Part shown: one piece after another, positions 1 through 12,047 of the stretch
Position numbering within the stretch: position 1 is the stretch's first letter
Layout: each line of letters opens with the position of its first letter
Assembly: GCA_020466095.1 (NCBI GenBank)
Contig: CM035808.1
Coordinates: forward strand, 52,882,433 to 52,946,432
DNA length: 64,000 nucleotides
From: Chlorops oryzae
Taxonomy: Eukaryota; Arthropoda; Insecta; Diptera; Chloropidae
Direction of reading: 5' to 3'
The notes under the pieces: generated by a model
The model's database searches: none
What the model saw: only the letters and a program-made list of their open reading frames with translations
Told to the model about the DNA's origin: nothing
Program-made: the position numbers and the translations under genes

Positions 1-200
1 AGAAATTTTGTAGCGAGTTTCTGATCGGTCTCAGGGTCCAGAAGTGTTCCATTAGACATGGAGGAGAAACGTGAGAAATTTGGAGGCAATCGGATAACGG
101 GAACCCGTGGCAGTTTTCAATTGAAGTTTGGGAAATTGGCAAAAATAGAGAGGAAACGGCCCTTAACTCCTCACAAGGCGCCCCTACGGATATATAACGT

Positions 201-640
201 ATGGCCAACCCCCATTATTTTTTTACTCCGAACATTTTTTCTGAACAAACCTACCCCCTATCTCCCTTCCTTAAGGGGGCTCCCATACAAAAATAATTTT
301 TTAAAAACTTTTCCCCCCATCTTCCTAACTAGCCCCAGAGTGCTCCTAGAGGAGTCAAATGTATGACCGACCCCCATTAACTTTGTCCCCCTAACATTTT
401 CTCCAAACGTACTTAACCTCTATCTCCCCCCTTAAGGGGGATCCCATATAAAACTACCTTAATTTGAGCAAAAATTCATACAAAATGGCCGTCACTACAG
501 TCAAACCCCTCCTAGGGGGCTGATATATATGACCGACCCCCATTATTTTTTTACCCCAAACATTTTCTTCAAACATACCTACCCTCTATCTCCCCTCGTT
601 AGGGGGGTCCCCATACAAAATTAGGCTTAAATTAAAGAAA
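201..640. repeat. Three ~164 bp tandem repeats
   Basis: Units begin at about 201, 363 and 529 (spacing 162 and 166). Each opens with a version of ATGACCGACCCCCATT and contains CTATCTCCC followed by a run of G and CCCATA. The third unit is incomplete. They are non-coding and lie inside the inverted-repeat-bounded segment. Confidence 0.75.
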
Positions 641-1035
641 AATGCCTCATGAACTTCAATCTATAATATAGATGCCGTAGGAACAAGAAAGAGCATGTTC
701 AGCATGCATATTCGAAAAATTTACAAAATTACCTTTTAAACGAGCCTAATATGAAGAATATTGGATTAGTTTTTGGTGTGTTTTAATAATATGATATATT
801 TTATTACCTTTTTTTTTAAACTGAATTTTGGGTTCCATCCCCTAACTGGCCAATATAATGACCCTAGTAGAAAAAAAATATATTTTCGAGTCAAATGCCG
901 CAAACCTCAATCTATGACGTGTTTTTTGAGACTATAACCATTAAAATCGGTTAGTAGTGTTCTATTATAAAATTTATTTCAATAACAAATATTTTTTGGA
1001 TTACGCATTATTACTGGTGTGTTACGTTGAATTGT
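641..1035. other. No gene seen: AT-rich DNA
   Basis: AT-rich, without an open frame, RNA gene or repeat unit that I recognise. It lies between the tandem repeats and the right inverted repeat. Confidence 0.6.
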
Positions 1036-1169
1036 AAAACTGCCACGGGTTCCCGGTATCCGATTGCGCCAATTTGGGCTCACGTGGGCAGATGGCCATT
1101 GGGTTCTAGGAGGGTAAGGTGTCGTGGGTTTGGACATGGGAGGGTTGGTTGTGATGAACCGTTGAATGT

Positions 1170-1640
1170 CATGTGTATGTGTATGTGTATGTGTATGTGT
1201 ACATTGTGTAGGTGTATGGTATGTGTATGTGATGTGATGTGTATGTGTATTGTATGTATGTACTGTGTATAGTGATGTGTACATGTATGTGTATAGTGTA
1301 CTGGTATGTGTATGGTATGTGATGTGTATGTGTATGGTATGGTATGTGTATGTGTATGTGTATGTATGTGTATGTAGTATGTGTATGTGTATGTGTAGTG
1401 TACTGTGTATGTGTACATGATACGTTATGTGTATGTACTAGTGTATGTGTATGTATTGTATGAGTTATATGTATGTTACATGTAGTATATGTTATTGTAT
1501 GTATATTAGTATGTTCATAGTGTATTATATACATGTTATGTGTATAGTGTATGTGTATGTAGTTATATTGTACTGTATTATGTGTACGTGTATAGTGTAT
1601 GTATGTGTATGTGTATCGTATAATATTATATACATATACT
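1170..1640. repeat. Degenerate (TATGTG)n microsatellite
   Basis: Hexamer-like TATGTG/TGTATG repeats with many substitutions and small indels. Long frames on both strands here are repeat artefacts. The plus strand is GT-rich, whereas the array beginning near 1640 is AC-rich on the plus strand, so the array changes strand composition around 1600-1690. Confidence 0.9.
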
Positions 1641-2812
<1,172 letters not shown>

Positions 2813-2999
2813 CAAGTAAAGAAGTTTACATCGGCAAAGCCGATTGCACACATACCTTTTCCTCAGCCTAAAATATGTTAAAACATTACCTTAACGAAAA
2901 TTCCTGCCGTTTTCGTTGTTCTAGCTTGGATATCTATTTATACCTTATCTGTACTTCGATTTAGCTTCTAAAACTCGAGATTATTATTAAGCAAAAAAA

Positions 3000-3440
3000 T
3001 TTCGCGAATGGTGGTCATGGTCAAATTTTAACCGTTAGAGGACAATATGTCTAGCTGCGAAATACTCAATTCAAAATAGTGTAAATCAAATTTTTGCGAA
3101 TTTCGCGAATGGTGGTCATGATCAAATTTTAACCCTTAGAGGATATTTTGTTTAGCTGCGAAATACTCAATACAAAATAGTGAAAATCAATTTTTTGCGA
3201 ATTTCGCGAATGGTGGTCTTGATCAAGTCTTAACCGTTAGAGGACATTTTGTCTAGCAGCGAAATACTCAATTCAAAATAGTGAAAATCAATTTTTTGCG
3301 AATTTCGCGAATGGTGGTCTTGATAAATTTTTAACCCTTAGAGGACATTTTGTTTAGCTGCGAAATACTCAATTCAAAATAGTGAAAATCAAATTTTTGC
3401 GAATTTTGCGAATGGTGGGCATGGTCAAATTTTAACCTTA
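3000..3440. repeat. Central ~101 bp tandem repeats
   Basis: Units start at about 3001, 3102, 3203, 3304 and 3405, each with TTCGCGAATGGTGG near its start and GAAATACTCAATTCAAAAT near its end. The related copy at 24435-25308 has only about one to two units. Confidence 0.9.
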
Positions 3441-3849
3441 AGTGACGACTTTATTTGGCGACAAAATACACAATCGGAAGAAGCAAAACAAAATCATTTT
3501 TGTAAACAGATATGAGAATAAGAGAAAAAGTGTTTTTTTCTTATATGTAGGATGATGACCATAGCTATAGCGATGTCGCAATTTTTTTTCAGCGAAAGCT
3601 TAAGTCGACATGGTAGCTATACACACACCAAATTTCAATAAGCTGGGATGTATAGTAAAAAAGTTATCCAGGAAAAACCTTAAAAATCGTGATTTTTGAA
3701 ACTTCTGAACCACTTCCCACGACCCAAGGAGGGACTACGAAAACAGTTTTTATGCAGTTTTTCGGACATTTACCTGGTTCATGTCCATGCCGAATTTCAA
3801 TATGATATCTTTCATGGCTTAGGAGTTAATTACGAAAAACTTAAGTGTG

Positions 3850-3852
3850 ACC

Positions 3853-3912
<60 letters not shown>
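3850..3912 (+). repeat. (CAGA)n microsatellite
   Basis: About 15 tandem CAGA units in the subterminal part of the array-type repeat. The frames crossing it are artefacts. Confidence 0.95.
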
Positions 3913-4630
3913 TGGCTAGATCGACTCCTCTTGTCACCCTGATCAAGAATATATATATATGTCTATATCTATCGCGACTCCTTTGGTATGTTACATACTC
4001 CGAGCCAAACTTAATATACCCTTTCCTTCGGAAAAGGTATAATAAGAACATGTGTAAAAAATAAAAAAAATTAATTTAGTGAGAAAAAAAGCGAATTAAC
4101 TTATTTTTGAAAGTCTTTTTTGCTTTCAAGTCTGGGGTATTTTGCACGGCTTTCTGATGTAACTGCCATAACACTGTGTCGAATTTCTTCTAAAACACGT
4201 TTAGAAACGCTAGCCAGCAATTGAACATGTCTTTCCGTTGCTTGTATGTGCACCGGAATTCTTGGATCAGGCAATGGTGGATCATCGTATCCTAAATATT
4301 GTTCCAAATGATCATACGGAATGCTATGCGTAAACGGTGGTTCGAATACGACATCATCTTTATTTAAATCAATCATATTCGTATAATCTGTACAATTGAA
4401 ATTTATCAAAGGTTTTTGATAAACTCTAAGATGTGCCGGGTCGTACAAAATGTGCCGGTAGTGTAAAATTTTCTTGATTGCGATGTTTCGTGTCTCTTTT
4501 TTATCATCAAATAACATCACTAACAAAATATTTTTGGAATGTGCGTAATATGAATTGTCTTGAATGACATTATTCACAACTCCGCGTAGATTTGTATCCA
4601 AATATTGTGTCCAACGAATGAATTTGTAAA

Positions 4631-5870
4631 CAAGTAAGAAAGCTACAAGTACGGTCAGGCCATCGACTTTTTGAATACCCAGCGTCCGACATTATGAGCT
4701 TGCACTATGTTTTGCCAATTCTCTATTCTGTGGGCGTGGCAGTGGGAGGGCAACATAAATTATTTCCCTACACTTTCATTCGCCTTGGTGAACCTATGTT
4801 GCGAATTTGAAGCTTCTACGCCTGTTTACTTCGGAAGTTACGAAAAATCTTTTTTGTGGGCGTGGCAGTGGGCGGCAACAAAACATTTTTTCCTGCACCT
4901 TTCATTCGCCTTGGTTGAACCTATGTTGCGAATGTCGAAGCTTCTACGCTTTTACTTCGGAATTACAAAAATCTTCATTTGTGGGCGTGGCAGGGGCGGG
5001 CTACATAAATTTTTGATTCCTACACCTTTCATTTGCCTTGAAAAAGTCAACCTATGCTGCGAATTTGAAGCTTCTACGCCTTTTACTTCGGAAGTTATGA
5101 AAATTCTCTATTTGTGGAAACGTGGCAAGTGGGCGGGCTACATACAATTTTTGTTCCTACACCTTTTCAATTTGCCTTGGTCAACCTATGCTGCGAATTT
5201 GAAGCTTCTACGCCTGTTTACTTCGGAAGTTATGAAAAATCTATTATGTGGGCGTGGCAGTGGGCGAGGCTACATAAACATTTTTGTTCCTACGTCCTTT
5301 TCATTTGCCTTGGTTAACCTATGCTGCGCAATTTGAAGCCTTTCTTACGCCGTTTACTTCGGAAGTACGATAAGACCTTATTTTTGGGCTTATTTGTGGG
5401 CGTGGCTCGAGGAGGGTGGCGTCCATTTTTTTTGCCAAAAAATGTCCCTTATTCGCAATGTTTACCAGCACACCAAATATCAATGGAATGTGTTGAGTGG
5501 TTCGCAAGTTACAAGCATTTGTATCTGAAACACAATAAACTCATTTGTGGGCGTGGCAGTGGGCGGATGTCTCCCATCTTTTACTTAGGATCACATTCGG
5601 GTCCCGATTATCCTGTGTGCCAAATTCGACTTGATTGGTCCAGCCGTTTCGGAGGAGATCCGACCACGGAGGACGGACAGACGGACAGACGGACGCGGAC
5701 GAGCACGGCTAACGGACAGACGGACATCGGATTTCGACATGGACATGTCTAAATCGATTCAGTTTTTGATCCATGATATGTTCCATATATTTTTCTATAT
5801 CTCCGGAGCTTAATTCTCCCTGTTACAAGATTTGCACAAAACTAATATACTCCCGTTACGCTGGGTATAA
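4631..5870. mobile_element. Array-type non-autonomous repeat, second family
   Basis: Begins CAAGTAAGAAAG and ends TTACGCTGGGTATAA, inserted in an A/T run within the transposase gene. It holds about six units containing TGTGGGCGTGGCAGTGGGCG, an ACGGACAGACGG-type microsatellite at 5672-5727 and an ACATGGACATGTC segment. It shares its plan (CAAGTAA end, central array, CAGA-like tract, GGGTATAA end) with the repeat at 2813-4042 but differs in sequence. No gene; frames within are array shadows. Confidence 0.6.
4729..5420 (+). repeat. ~125 bp tandem array with GTGGGCGTGGCA core
   Basis: Units begin at about 4729, 4855, 4980, 5113, 5247 and 5395, with a partial unit at 5546. Each pairs TGTGGGCGTGGC with CTATGCTGCGAATTTGAAGC further along. 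Confidence 0.85.
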
Positions 5871-6196
5871 AAAAACACTACCGAAGACCACCGAATTATG
5901 TACTTGATGTTGAAAGTACACCGGCACATACACTTTCATCATGTATGTTGCCAGAATTTTCAAATTCCTTGATGATTTTCAGTTGACACATACAACCGCA
6001 ACATCTAATTCGCCTTGGTGAGCCAACGTGAATGTGCTATTGGTCCTGGTTTAATGTGAGACAAATCCGCAGGAACAACACCATTCGAAATTGCATTAGC
6101 CATTTTGTATAAGTACTTTGAATCGGTGGATAATTCAGATGGATCTAAATCAGGTGGCATGTTCTCTAGCACGATTATCTCGAATTCATCTACAAG

Positions 6197-6281
6197 CTGA
6201 AAAAAAGAAATTAGATCAATTAAATGCAATACCATTTAATAATGTAAAAAATCAATGAGAAAAATGACAAATGTTACATAC
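6197..6281 (-). other. Spliceosomal intron in left transposase copy
   Basis: On the minus strand the segment begins GTATGT after TTTCG and ends TTTCTTTTTTTCAG before CTTGTAGATGAA. The 85-base length and polypyrimidine tract fit a fly intron, and splicing joins the two conserved parts of the transposase. Confidence 0.75.
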
Positions 6282-6889
6282 CGAAAGATTTTCACACTTT
6301 TCAATTTGTTTGCCCAACGTTCCGGTTGTTGTTCGTGGTCCAGTGGTCGATGATCTGTCCAAAGTGTCAAACAAATGACGAAATGGCAGCTCGTTGAAGT
6401 GCGAAGGACACAAACCAATGCAGCGGTCTTTTCAAATGCAATTCAAATCGACGCAAAATGCCATTTCTTACGCCAGTATTTGTTGGCTCACCATCACAGC
6501 ATATGCCGATTAATGCATTGAGAGCAATTTCTTTTTCGACGAATAATGCATTCAATGTCATCAACTTGTGTTCAGCATCTTCATTTTCGACTTTTGTGTA
6601 GCCTATCAATTGAGAATTTGGTTCCTTCAAAACAACTAGATGTGGTTCTTTCGCCATCCTTGCATGGAACTTCTCACCGATTTTTTCCATTGTTAAAGCA
6701 TCATTTTTTCGGCCGTCGAATGAAAATGCTATCAAATTGGATGCATCATACTGCTTACGAAGCAATTCTTTTCTGCATTTGGCTTTCTCTCGAAGCACTT
6801 TATTTTTATCCATGATGATAGGATTGCCATGTGCATCTTTTACGTCAATGTCTTGCATAAGAGATGTTGCGAGTGCGAGTTTTTTTTTC

Positions 6890-8103
6890 TTGGCCGAACG
6901 TGCTAAACTCCAAAACAAAATGTTTTCATATAAAACATTCGTACCGCACGTAGCAGACAAATTGATTGAAATTTGGAGTCAACTTAATGTTGAAATTCTA
7001 AGAAAACAAAGTGTTGTTACAAAATTGGGTAAATTGATTGACAAGTATCAAATCGAAACTAAACATCTAAAAATCGCCACATTCAGAACGTTCGTGCAAT
7101 CTACAAAAGAATTATTTTACATCGGCAAATGTCAATGTGACTTGAAGGCAGCATTATGCTCATGTGGATTGATTCCAGATCATTTGAAAGAGTTCATGCG
7201 AGATCAAAATAATGACAGAAGATTAACGATACCGGAATTCATGCCAGAAGTTGAAGAACCAGCACCAACGTCAACAATAATACCAACAAGCGTTGAAGAG
7301 AGCCATTCAGCATATGAAACAAGTACTGATACAGTTGAGCCAAGTTCAGATCCACAAAATGTTCCGCCAATGATACGAGGACCGTATACTCCCAGATACG
7401 ATGCTTCGAACTTCGCTGCGATGTGTGATCGATTTGGTGTGTCTGATAGAATAGCAGAAGCACTCGCAACATCTCTTGTGCAAGACATTGACGTAAAAGA
7501 TGCACATGGCAATCCTATCATCATGGATAAAAATAAAGTGCGTCGAGAGAAAGCCAAATGCAGAAAAGAATTGCTTCGTAAGCAGTATGATGCATCCAAT
7601 TTGATAGCATTTTCATTCGACGGCTGAAAAAATGATGCTTTAACAATGGAAAAAATCGGTGAGAAGTTCCATGCAAGGATGGTGAAAGAACCACATCTAG
7701 TTGTTTTGAAGGATCCAAATTCTCAATTGATAGGCTACACAAAAATCGAAAATGAAGATGCTGAACACAAGTTGATGACATTGAATGCATTCTTCGTCGA
7801 AAAAGAAATTGTACAGATTATACGAATATGATTGATTTAAATAAAGATGATGTCGTATTCGAACCACCGTTTACGCATAGCATTCCGTATGATCATTTGG
7901 AACAATATTTAGGATACGATGATCCACCATTGCCTGATCCAAGAATTCCGGTGCACATACAAGCAACGGAAAGACATGTTCAATTGCTGGCTAGCGTTTC
8001 TAAACGTGTTTTAGAAGAAATTCGACACAGTGTTATGGCAGTTACATCAGAAAGCCGTGCAAAATACCCCAGACTTGAAAGCAAAAAAGACTTTCAAAAA
8101 TAA
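6890..8103 (+). pseudogene. hAT-like transposase, right-arm copy (internally deleted)
   Basis: The region around 6890-7460 is unique to this copy and forms the loop of the hairpin. It encodes an N-terminal part with KLQNKMFSYKTFVPH, a Cys-rich stretch CQCDLKAALCSCGL and an acidic, Ser/Thr-rich linker. From about 7460 it is the inverted twin of the left copy. CGA to TGA at about 7625 creates a stop after AFSFDG, where the left copy keeps Arg. At about 7812 the frame jumps from FFVEKEI directly to the YTNMIDLNKDD segment, deleting the catalytic centre, then runs to a stop at 8103. Not functional. Confidence 0.65.
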
Positions 8104-8110
8104 GTTAATT

Positions 8111-8343
8111 CCAAGGCGTATTTAACAAGGTGGTGGCAGTAGTACAACAACAATGTAAAAAAGACTCGGAAATGTCAAAATCAGTTCACGCTTGTTTGAA
8201 TTTTGTTCCAATATAAACATTTTTAATTTCGTTGAAAAATGTAAGCGTACGAAATTCAATACAAAATTTTGACAGTTCCAAGTTGAAAAAAGGGAAGAAG
8301 AAGAGCAGTTCCTACTGCCACCACCTTGTTAAATACGCCTTGG
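8111..8343. mobile_element. MITE with ~30 bp TIRs, TSD TTAATT
   Basis: Starts CCAAGGCGTATTTAACAAGG and ends in its reverse complement. The sequence TTAATT flanks both sides (8105-8110, 8344-8349). The left arm of the host hairpin (around 4090-4105) preserves the uninterrupted site, confirming the insertion. Non-coding. Confidence 0.88.
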
Positions 8344-8404
8344 TTAATTCGCTTTTTTTCTCACTAAATTAATTTTTTTTATTTTTTACACATGTTCTTA
8401 TTTT

Positions 8405-8798
8405 TTAAGTTGAATTTTTGTAGAAAAAAATAAAATAAAGATCAATTTTAGCGAAAAACTTGCAATTTTCCTCGGAAAATAGACGAAAAATGGTTAAAAT
8501 ATGCATGAAACGCCCTCTGGCGGTAGCCATAGGTAAAATTAAAGATCAGAAATAAATTTGTCGACCCCAAAAACCCCCCATATACACATAAAAAAGATAA
8601 TATAACGATGAATAAAAAATCGAATTTTGAATCAAAATGATGTTAGGGGGAAAAAATCTTTTTTTGAAAAGTGGGAGACTCAAAAATCGAGATAGACCTA
8701 TGGTTCCTTCGGCAAAGTTGCTTTAAATTACCCCCAGAACACCGCTAGGGGGTAGGTCTAATCGAATTTTGCGGCTCCATACAAATTGGCCCGCCCTA
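8405..8798 (-). repeat. Right long terminal inverted repeat of hAT-like hairpin
   Basis: Reverse complement of the left TIR, ending CCCGCCCTA next to the residual ATATAC microsatellite. Confidence 0.9.
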
Positions 8799-8811
8799 AT
8801 ATACATATACG

Positions 8812-9270
8812 TCGAGTTCTCACAGTACGCAGCATCGACAGGCGTCAATCCGCATTGAACGATATACCATTTTTTTTTTGCACTGGATATTAGTACTGGG
8901 AGCATATAGGTGCACTTGCTATTTTTTGAATATCACACTGCTGCGCCATCTGATTGAAAAATTTTTTTCATTTTAAATGAAAGTAAATACTAGGGGGTAT
9001 TTCTAAAAGCAATTTTTAGAGTTGCGGGAAGCTGGGAATACACTGAAAAAAATATTCAAAATTTTCTTTTTAGTTTTGTGAACAAAATTTTCTCAGTGTA
9101 AAAATTAAAAAAAAAATTTTTAGTTTCCTTGTTTTATTATCTAACATAATCTGCTTAGATCGTCTCTCTATCAATTGGTTGTTGAGAAATACAATTTTGA
9201 AAATAGGCTTATAAAAAGGGATTTTCAAGGATATTTCAAAAACCGTTCAAATTGAAAATCTAAAAAGTGG
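8812..9270. other. No gene seen: flank between two transposons
   Basis: AT-rich DNA without recognisable genes. A minus-strand stretch near 8810-8880 reads QCGLTPVDAAYCENS, slightly ankyrin-like, but it is too short to call. The last bases GTGG form the target duplication of the following LTR element. Confidence 0.5.
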
Positions 9271-9926
9271 TGTTGGGATACGGGGATCAAAAGGTATGAC
9301 GCCGTGGCACTTTGATAGGTACGCACGTCATACAATCCAGTATTCCTTTAAATAAAAGATGAGATTGTCAGTTTGCAATCCTTTTGTTTAATAAATATCA
9401 ATCCTTATGTCTAACAAGGTTTCTTATGTATCCTAGCTCCTTTTTAATACTCGAAAACTTCCCTATTCTTACTATTTAACTCCAATCGTCGTGGCTTCTT
9501 GGTAAGTACGTGCGATGCAGTGAGATATCTTCGTAATTAACGTAAAGATCAATCTGCCTTTCCATGGATTCGAGCTCCGCTTTTATAAGAACATAATGCT
9601 GATCTGGTGCTTTCTCAGCGACCCTTTGACTTCATGCACTTTCTTCGGTCGCTTGAATGTTGTCGTAGGTCCGTTCCCGATATTACTTCAGAACATTCGA
9701 CCTACCTAATAATGTTGAGTTGCATATTACCGCGACTGGTGCTGTTGACTTTAGTATTCGCTCGTGGCTGCAATTCTGCTTACTCGATCATTTCTCGGTT
9801 ATTGCGTTAGTGCTTGTTCTTTGTTGTTATTATTTACTTGCGCAATTTCACTGTTGTTTTCAATGTACAGTGGCGGAGGAAAGAGGGGACAGGTAATGGG
9901 GAAATGTTTGAGCATAACTCACAACA
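9271..9926 (-). repeat. 3' LTR (element orientation) of gag-PR retrotransposon
   Basis: TGTTGGGATACGGGG ... ACTCACAACA. Nearly identical to 18543-19197, differing at a few positions, for example T for G at 9698 against its partner and one extra G near the end. The similarity indicates a fairly recent insertion. Confidence 0.93.
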
Positions 9927-9939
9927 TCCCTCCCCCTTT
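9927..9939 (-). other. Polypurine tract
   Basis: On the minus strand AAAGGGGGAGGGA lies directly against the TG of the 3' LTR, the expected plus-strand priming site. Confidence 0.8.
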
Positions 9940-11506
9940 GAAGAAATCGTGCCCATCGTGATGACAAAGAATATGATGATGGCACGTATTTGTTGGTGAC
10001 ACTGTTGGCTTGCCGATGTTTTATTTGTTGATTTTATTACTTCTTGGCAGCAAGACTATTATCATTGTTCTGATGCTTGAAATTAACGCTGTGTCAATTT
10101 TGCTTCTTGTTGAAGGAAAGGTGTTGCACTATATCAGCAATTGTTGAAATGTTGTCTTCGAAATTGCCATCTGCTCGTCCGATGAAATGAAGTTGTAGAT
10201 GATTTCGACTCTGCGCCGAAGTAGCGTTGTTGTTTGCTGTTGTTCTCTTCAGAAAGCATTTTTGTAGTTGATGTTGTTATGTAGACGATTTCGTCGTTCC
10301 CTCCCTTATCCAAGAGGAGTGGTGATCGAATTCTTATGACTTGTCCTTGTGCTGAAGGTCATGTTAAGATCTCTGCTACCCGAGGCCCGATGACTTATGA
10401 TTACTTAGTTCTAATTAATTTTTCTACTATTATTGTTTCTCTTATGCTTCAAAACATTTTAATATTTTAGTTTATATTTTGTCGTTAATATTTATTTTTT
10501 CTTGCGTAAAAGCTCTCGCTGACAATTATATATTTATATATTTTAATTTTTTTTTTAATTTAATATTTTCTGCCTATGTATTCTTTCGCAATCCATTTAA
10601 TATCATTTTTCTACATACTTTTCTTAATTTTTTGTTAAAATTTTTTACTTTTATCGGTACTTTTACTTTTTATCGGTACTATTTTTTAATAATTATTATT
10701 CTTTTTGGTTTTTTTTTTTGTTTTTTCTTAAATTTTTCCAATTTTTTTATTTTTCTCAACATTTTTTTTCTTTTTTTATGCTCTTGATTTTTCAATATTT
10801 TTGAAGGTGGTTATTATTTTTTTACTCTTTATTTATACACATATTTAGTTCTAATTCATCCATTTTTCAAAATTTAGTATAGGTCACAGTAAAAAATTAT
10901 TTTCTCCATTAATTTTTATTTTTTTTTTTTTATTTAATAAAAATTGTTTTTTTTTTTTTCTTTTTAAAATGGTTTATAGTATTTTCATAATGGCAAAAAT
11001 ACCTTTTTTTTCAAGGTATTGTCTTTAATATACTTTCTCTTGAATATATACCGATATTTAGTAAATCTCTGTATATATTTGTTAATACTTACCAACTTAT
11101 TATCCGTTTTTGTTATCATTCTTCCCTCTTGTTCTTTTGGTCAGGCCAGTTTTATTTCCACCAAATATCATCTTGTGCCTAAGTTTGTCTTGAAAAAAAA
11201 AATTCAAAAATATACAAATTACGGTCCTCGAGTCCCTACTGCAACTCGGTTCTTTTGATTTCATTTTCTGCTCAAAGACTTTAGTTAAATCAAAATGTTT
11301 ACCGGGGTTTGTTCAAATAATTCGTGACTTTAAGACTTTAAAATAGTTTTCAAAATTTTTTTTATATTTTTTTTTTAAAGTTTTTTATACATAGCCTCAA
11401 ACGATGTAAGAAAGAAATTCATAGTCATAATTAAGTTTAAAAACAGTTAGACCAAAAGTGATAAAAGTCTTTGTTTTTCGATTGATTTTTTGCATTAGAG
11501 AACTCT
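9940..11506 (-). other. Non-coding AT-rich part of LTR element
   Basis: About 1.57 kb between the last ORF and the polypurine tract. The plus strand is strongly T-rich at 10430-11060. No reverse transcriptase, integrase or envelope motif was found on either strand. It stands where pol should be. Confidence 0.7.
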
Positions 11507-12025
11507 TTACGGCACTTTAAAATTGTACGCAAATATTTTGTTTAGAGGATTCTTTTTTAAAGTTGAAATTTCGCTTTCGCTTGTATTTGATTTTACGTTA
11601 CGGTTCACGCCATCCCATTTAAAAATTGTTTGCATAAGAACAACTGTTTTTAAAAAACTCTTATAGACTGCTTTCACTGTATCAACAGACTTTTTTAATA
11701 CTTCTCTAATTATATTTGGATTATTGAAAATAAATGACCTGTCATTAAAATCTAATTTTTTAATTAAATTTATCGTCTCATGGTATTTTACTCTTTCTTT
11801 ATTTTCCTGCGAGGGTAAAGCCGGTGCCTTTATTGCGGAATTATGTAAACTACTCAGTGGGTTGTCTTTAAAAATATCCCTTGAATTTTCTTCTTTAATT
11901 GAACCAGCATCTCTCTTGTTCATGAAACTACCATAACGATTTCTATCGACTTGCTCGTCGAATTTATAATCTTCTTTACCTGACTCTCTATTAGCTTCAA
12001 CCTCACTGCTGTTACAAATAGGCAC
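11507..12025 (-). CDS. Unrecognised ORF downstream of protease
   Basis: A 172-residue hydrophilic frame rich in Lys, Asn, Glu and Ser, beginning near VPICNSSEVEAN just after the protease frame and ending AYNFKVP. It carries none of the reverse transcriptase motifs expected at this position. It overlaps the 3' side of the protease region in another frame, and an 11-bp direct repeat (CGCCTAAAAAT) at the junction looks like the cause of that shift. It may be the tail of the gag-PR polyprotein left after deletion of pol, or a lineage-specific accessory region. No function is proposed. Confidence 0.45.
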   Translation of the reverse strand: MPICNSSEVEANRESGKEDYKFDEQVDRNRYGSFMNKRDAGSIKEENSRDIFKDNPLSSLHNSAIKAPALPSQENKERVKYHETINLIKKLDFNDRSFIFNNPNIIREVLKKSVDTVKAVYKSFLKTVVLMQTIFKWDGVNRNVKSNTSESEISTLKKNPLNKIFAYNFKVP

Positions 12026-12047
12026 AACTCCTTTTCTTCCAATATTC

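Larger units (their letters stand above)
71..1084. mobile_element. Inverted-repeat-bounded AT-rich segment, unclassified
   Basis: About 45 bp near 71-116 reappears in reverse complement near 1036-1084, sharing the core GGGAACCCGTGGCAGTTTT. The interior has no coding sequence, only C-rich tandem repeats and AT-rich DNA. A non-autonomous DNA element is the simplest reading, but I see no clear target duplication, so the termini may lie further out. The apparent reading frames here are low-complexity shadows. Confidence 0.4.
2813..4042. mobile_element. Array-type non-autonomous repeat (DINE-1/SGM-IS-like), copy 1
   Basis: Begins CAAGTAAAGAAG and ends GAAAAGGTATAA. Comparison with the uninterrupted right arm of the host element shows insertion between A and T with no visible target duplication. 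It contains a central array of ~101 bp units, a (CAGA)n run, then the segment CATGGCTAGATCGA. This architecture and motif resemble the Helitron-derived DINE-1/SGM-IS repeats of flies. The termini do not match a canonical TC...CTRR Helitron, so the class is inferred. A second copy lies inverted at 24435-25308. No coding capacity. Confidence 0.6.
4101..6882 (-). pseudogene. hAT-like transposase, left-arm copy (interrupted, frameshifted)
   Basis: Reading from about 6882 down, the protein has a conserved core with CCDGEPTNTGVRNG (candidate catalytic Asp), then LHWF and, in a shifted frame, FNELPFRHLF, which would place a hAT-like CxxH region here. After a short intron (6197-6281) it continues with LVDEFEIIVLENMPP and AHSRWLTKAN. 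It is then broken by the array-type insertion at 4631-5870 and ends with 4601-4101 (VVNNVIQDNSYYAHS to the stop). Damage includes frameshifts near 6430, a stop near 5970 and the insertion. The 5' end is missing at the hairpin centre. A plus-strand copy of the same gene follows. Function would be cut-and-paste transposition; this copy is dead. Confidence 0.65.

Noticed and set aside
4707..5336. 209-codon plus-strand frame with repeated CCEFEASTP
   Set aside because: It follows the ~125 bp tandem array of a non-coding repeat and has no independent support.
6546..6815. Frames with MHSMSSTCVQHLHFR on opposite strands at 6546 and 7790
   Set aside because: Antisense shadows of the two inverted transposase copies.
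8812..8905. Ankyrin-like minus-strand phrase GLTPVDAAY
   Set aside because: Too short and isolated for a gene call.
10479..10787. Phe-rich 102-codon frame resembling a membrane protein
   Set aside because: Reflects T-rich DNA on the non-coding strand of the LTR element.
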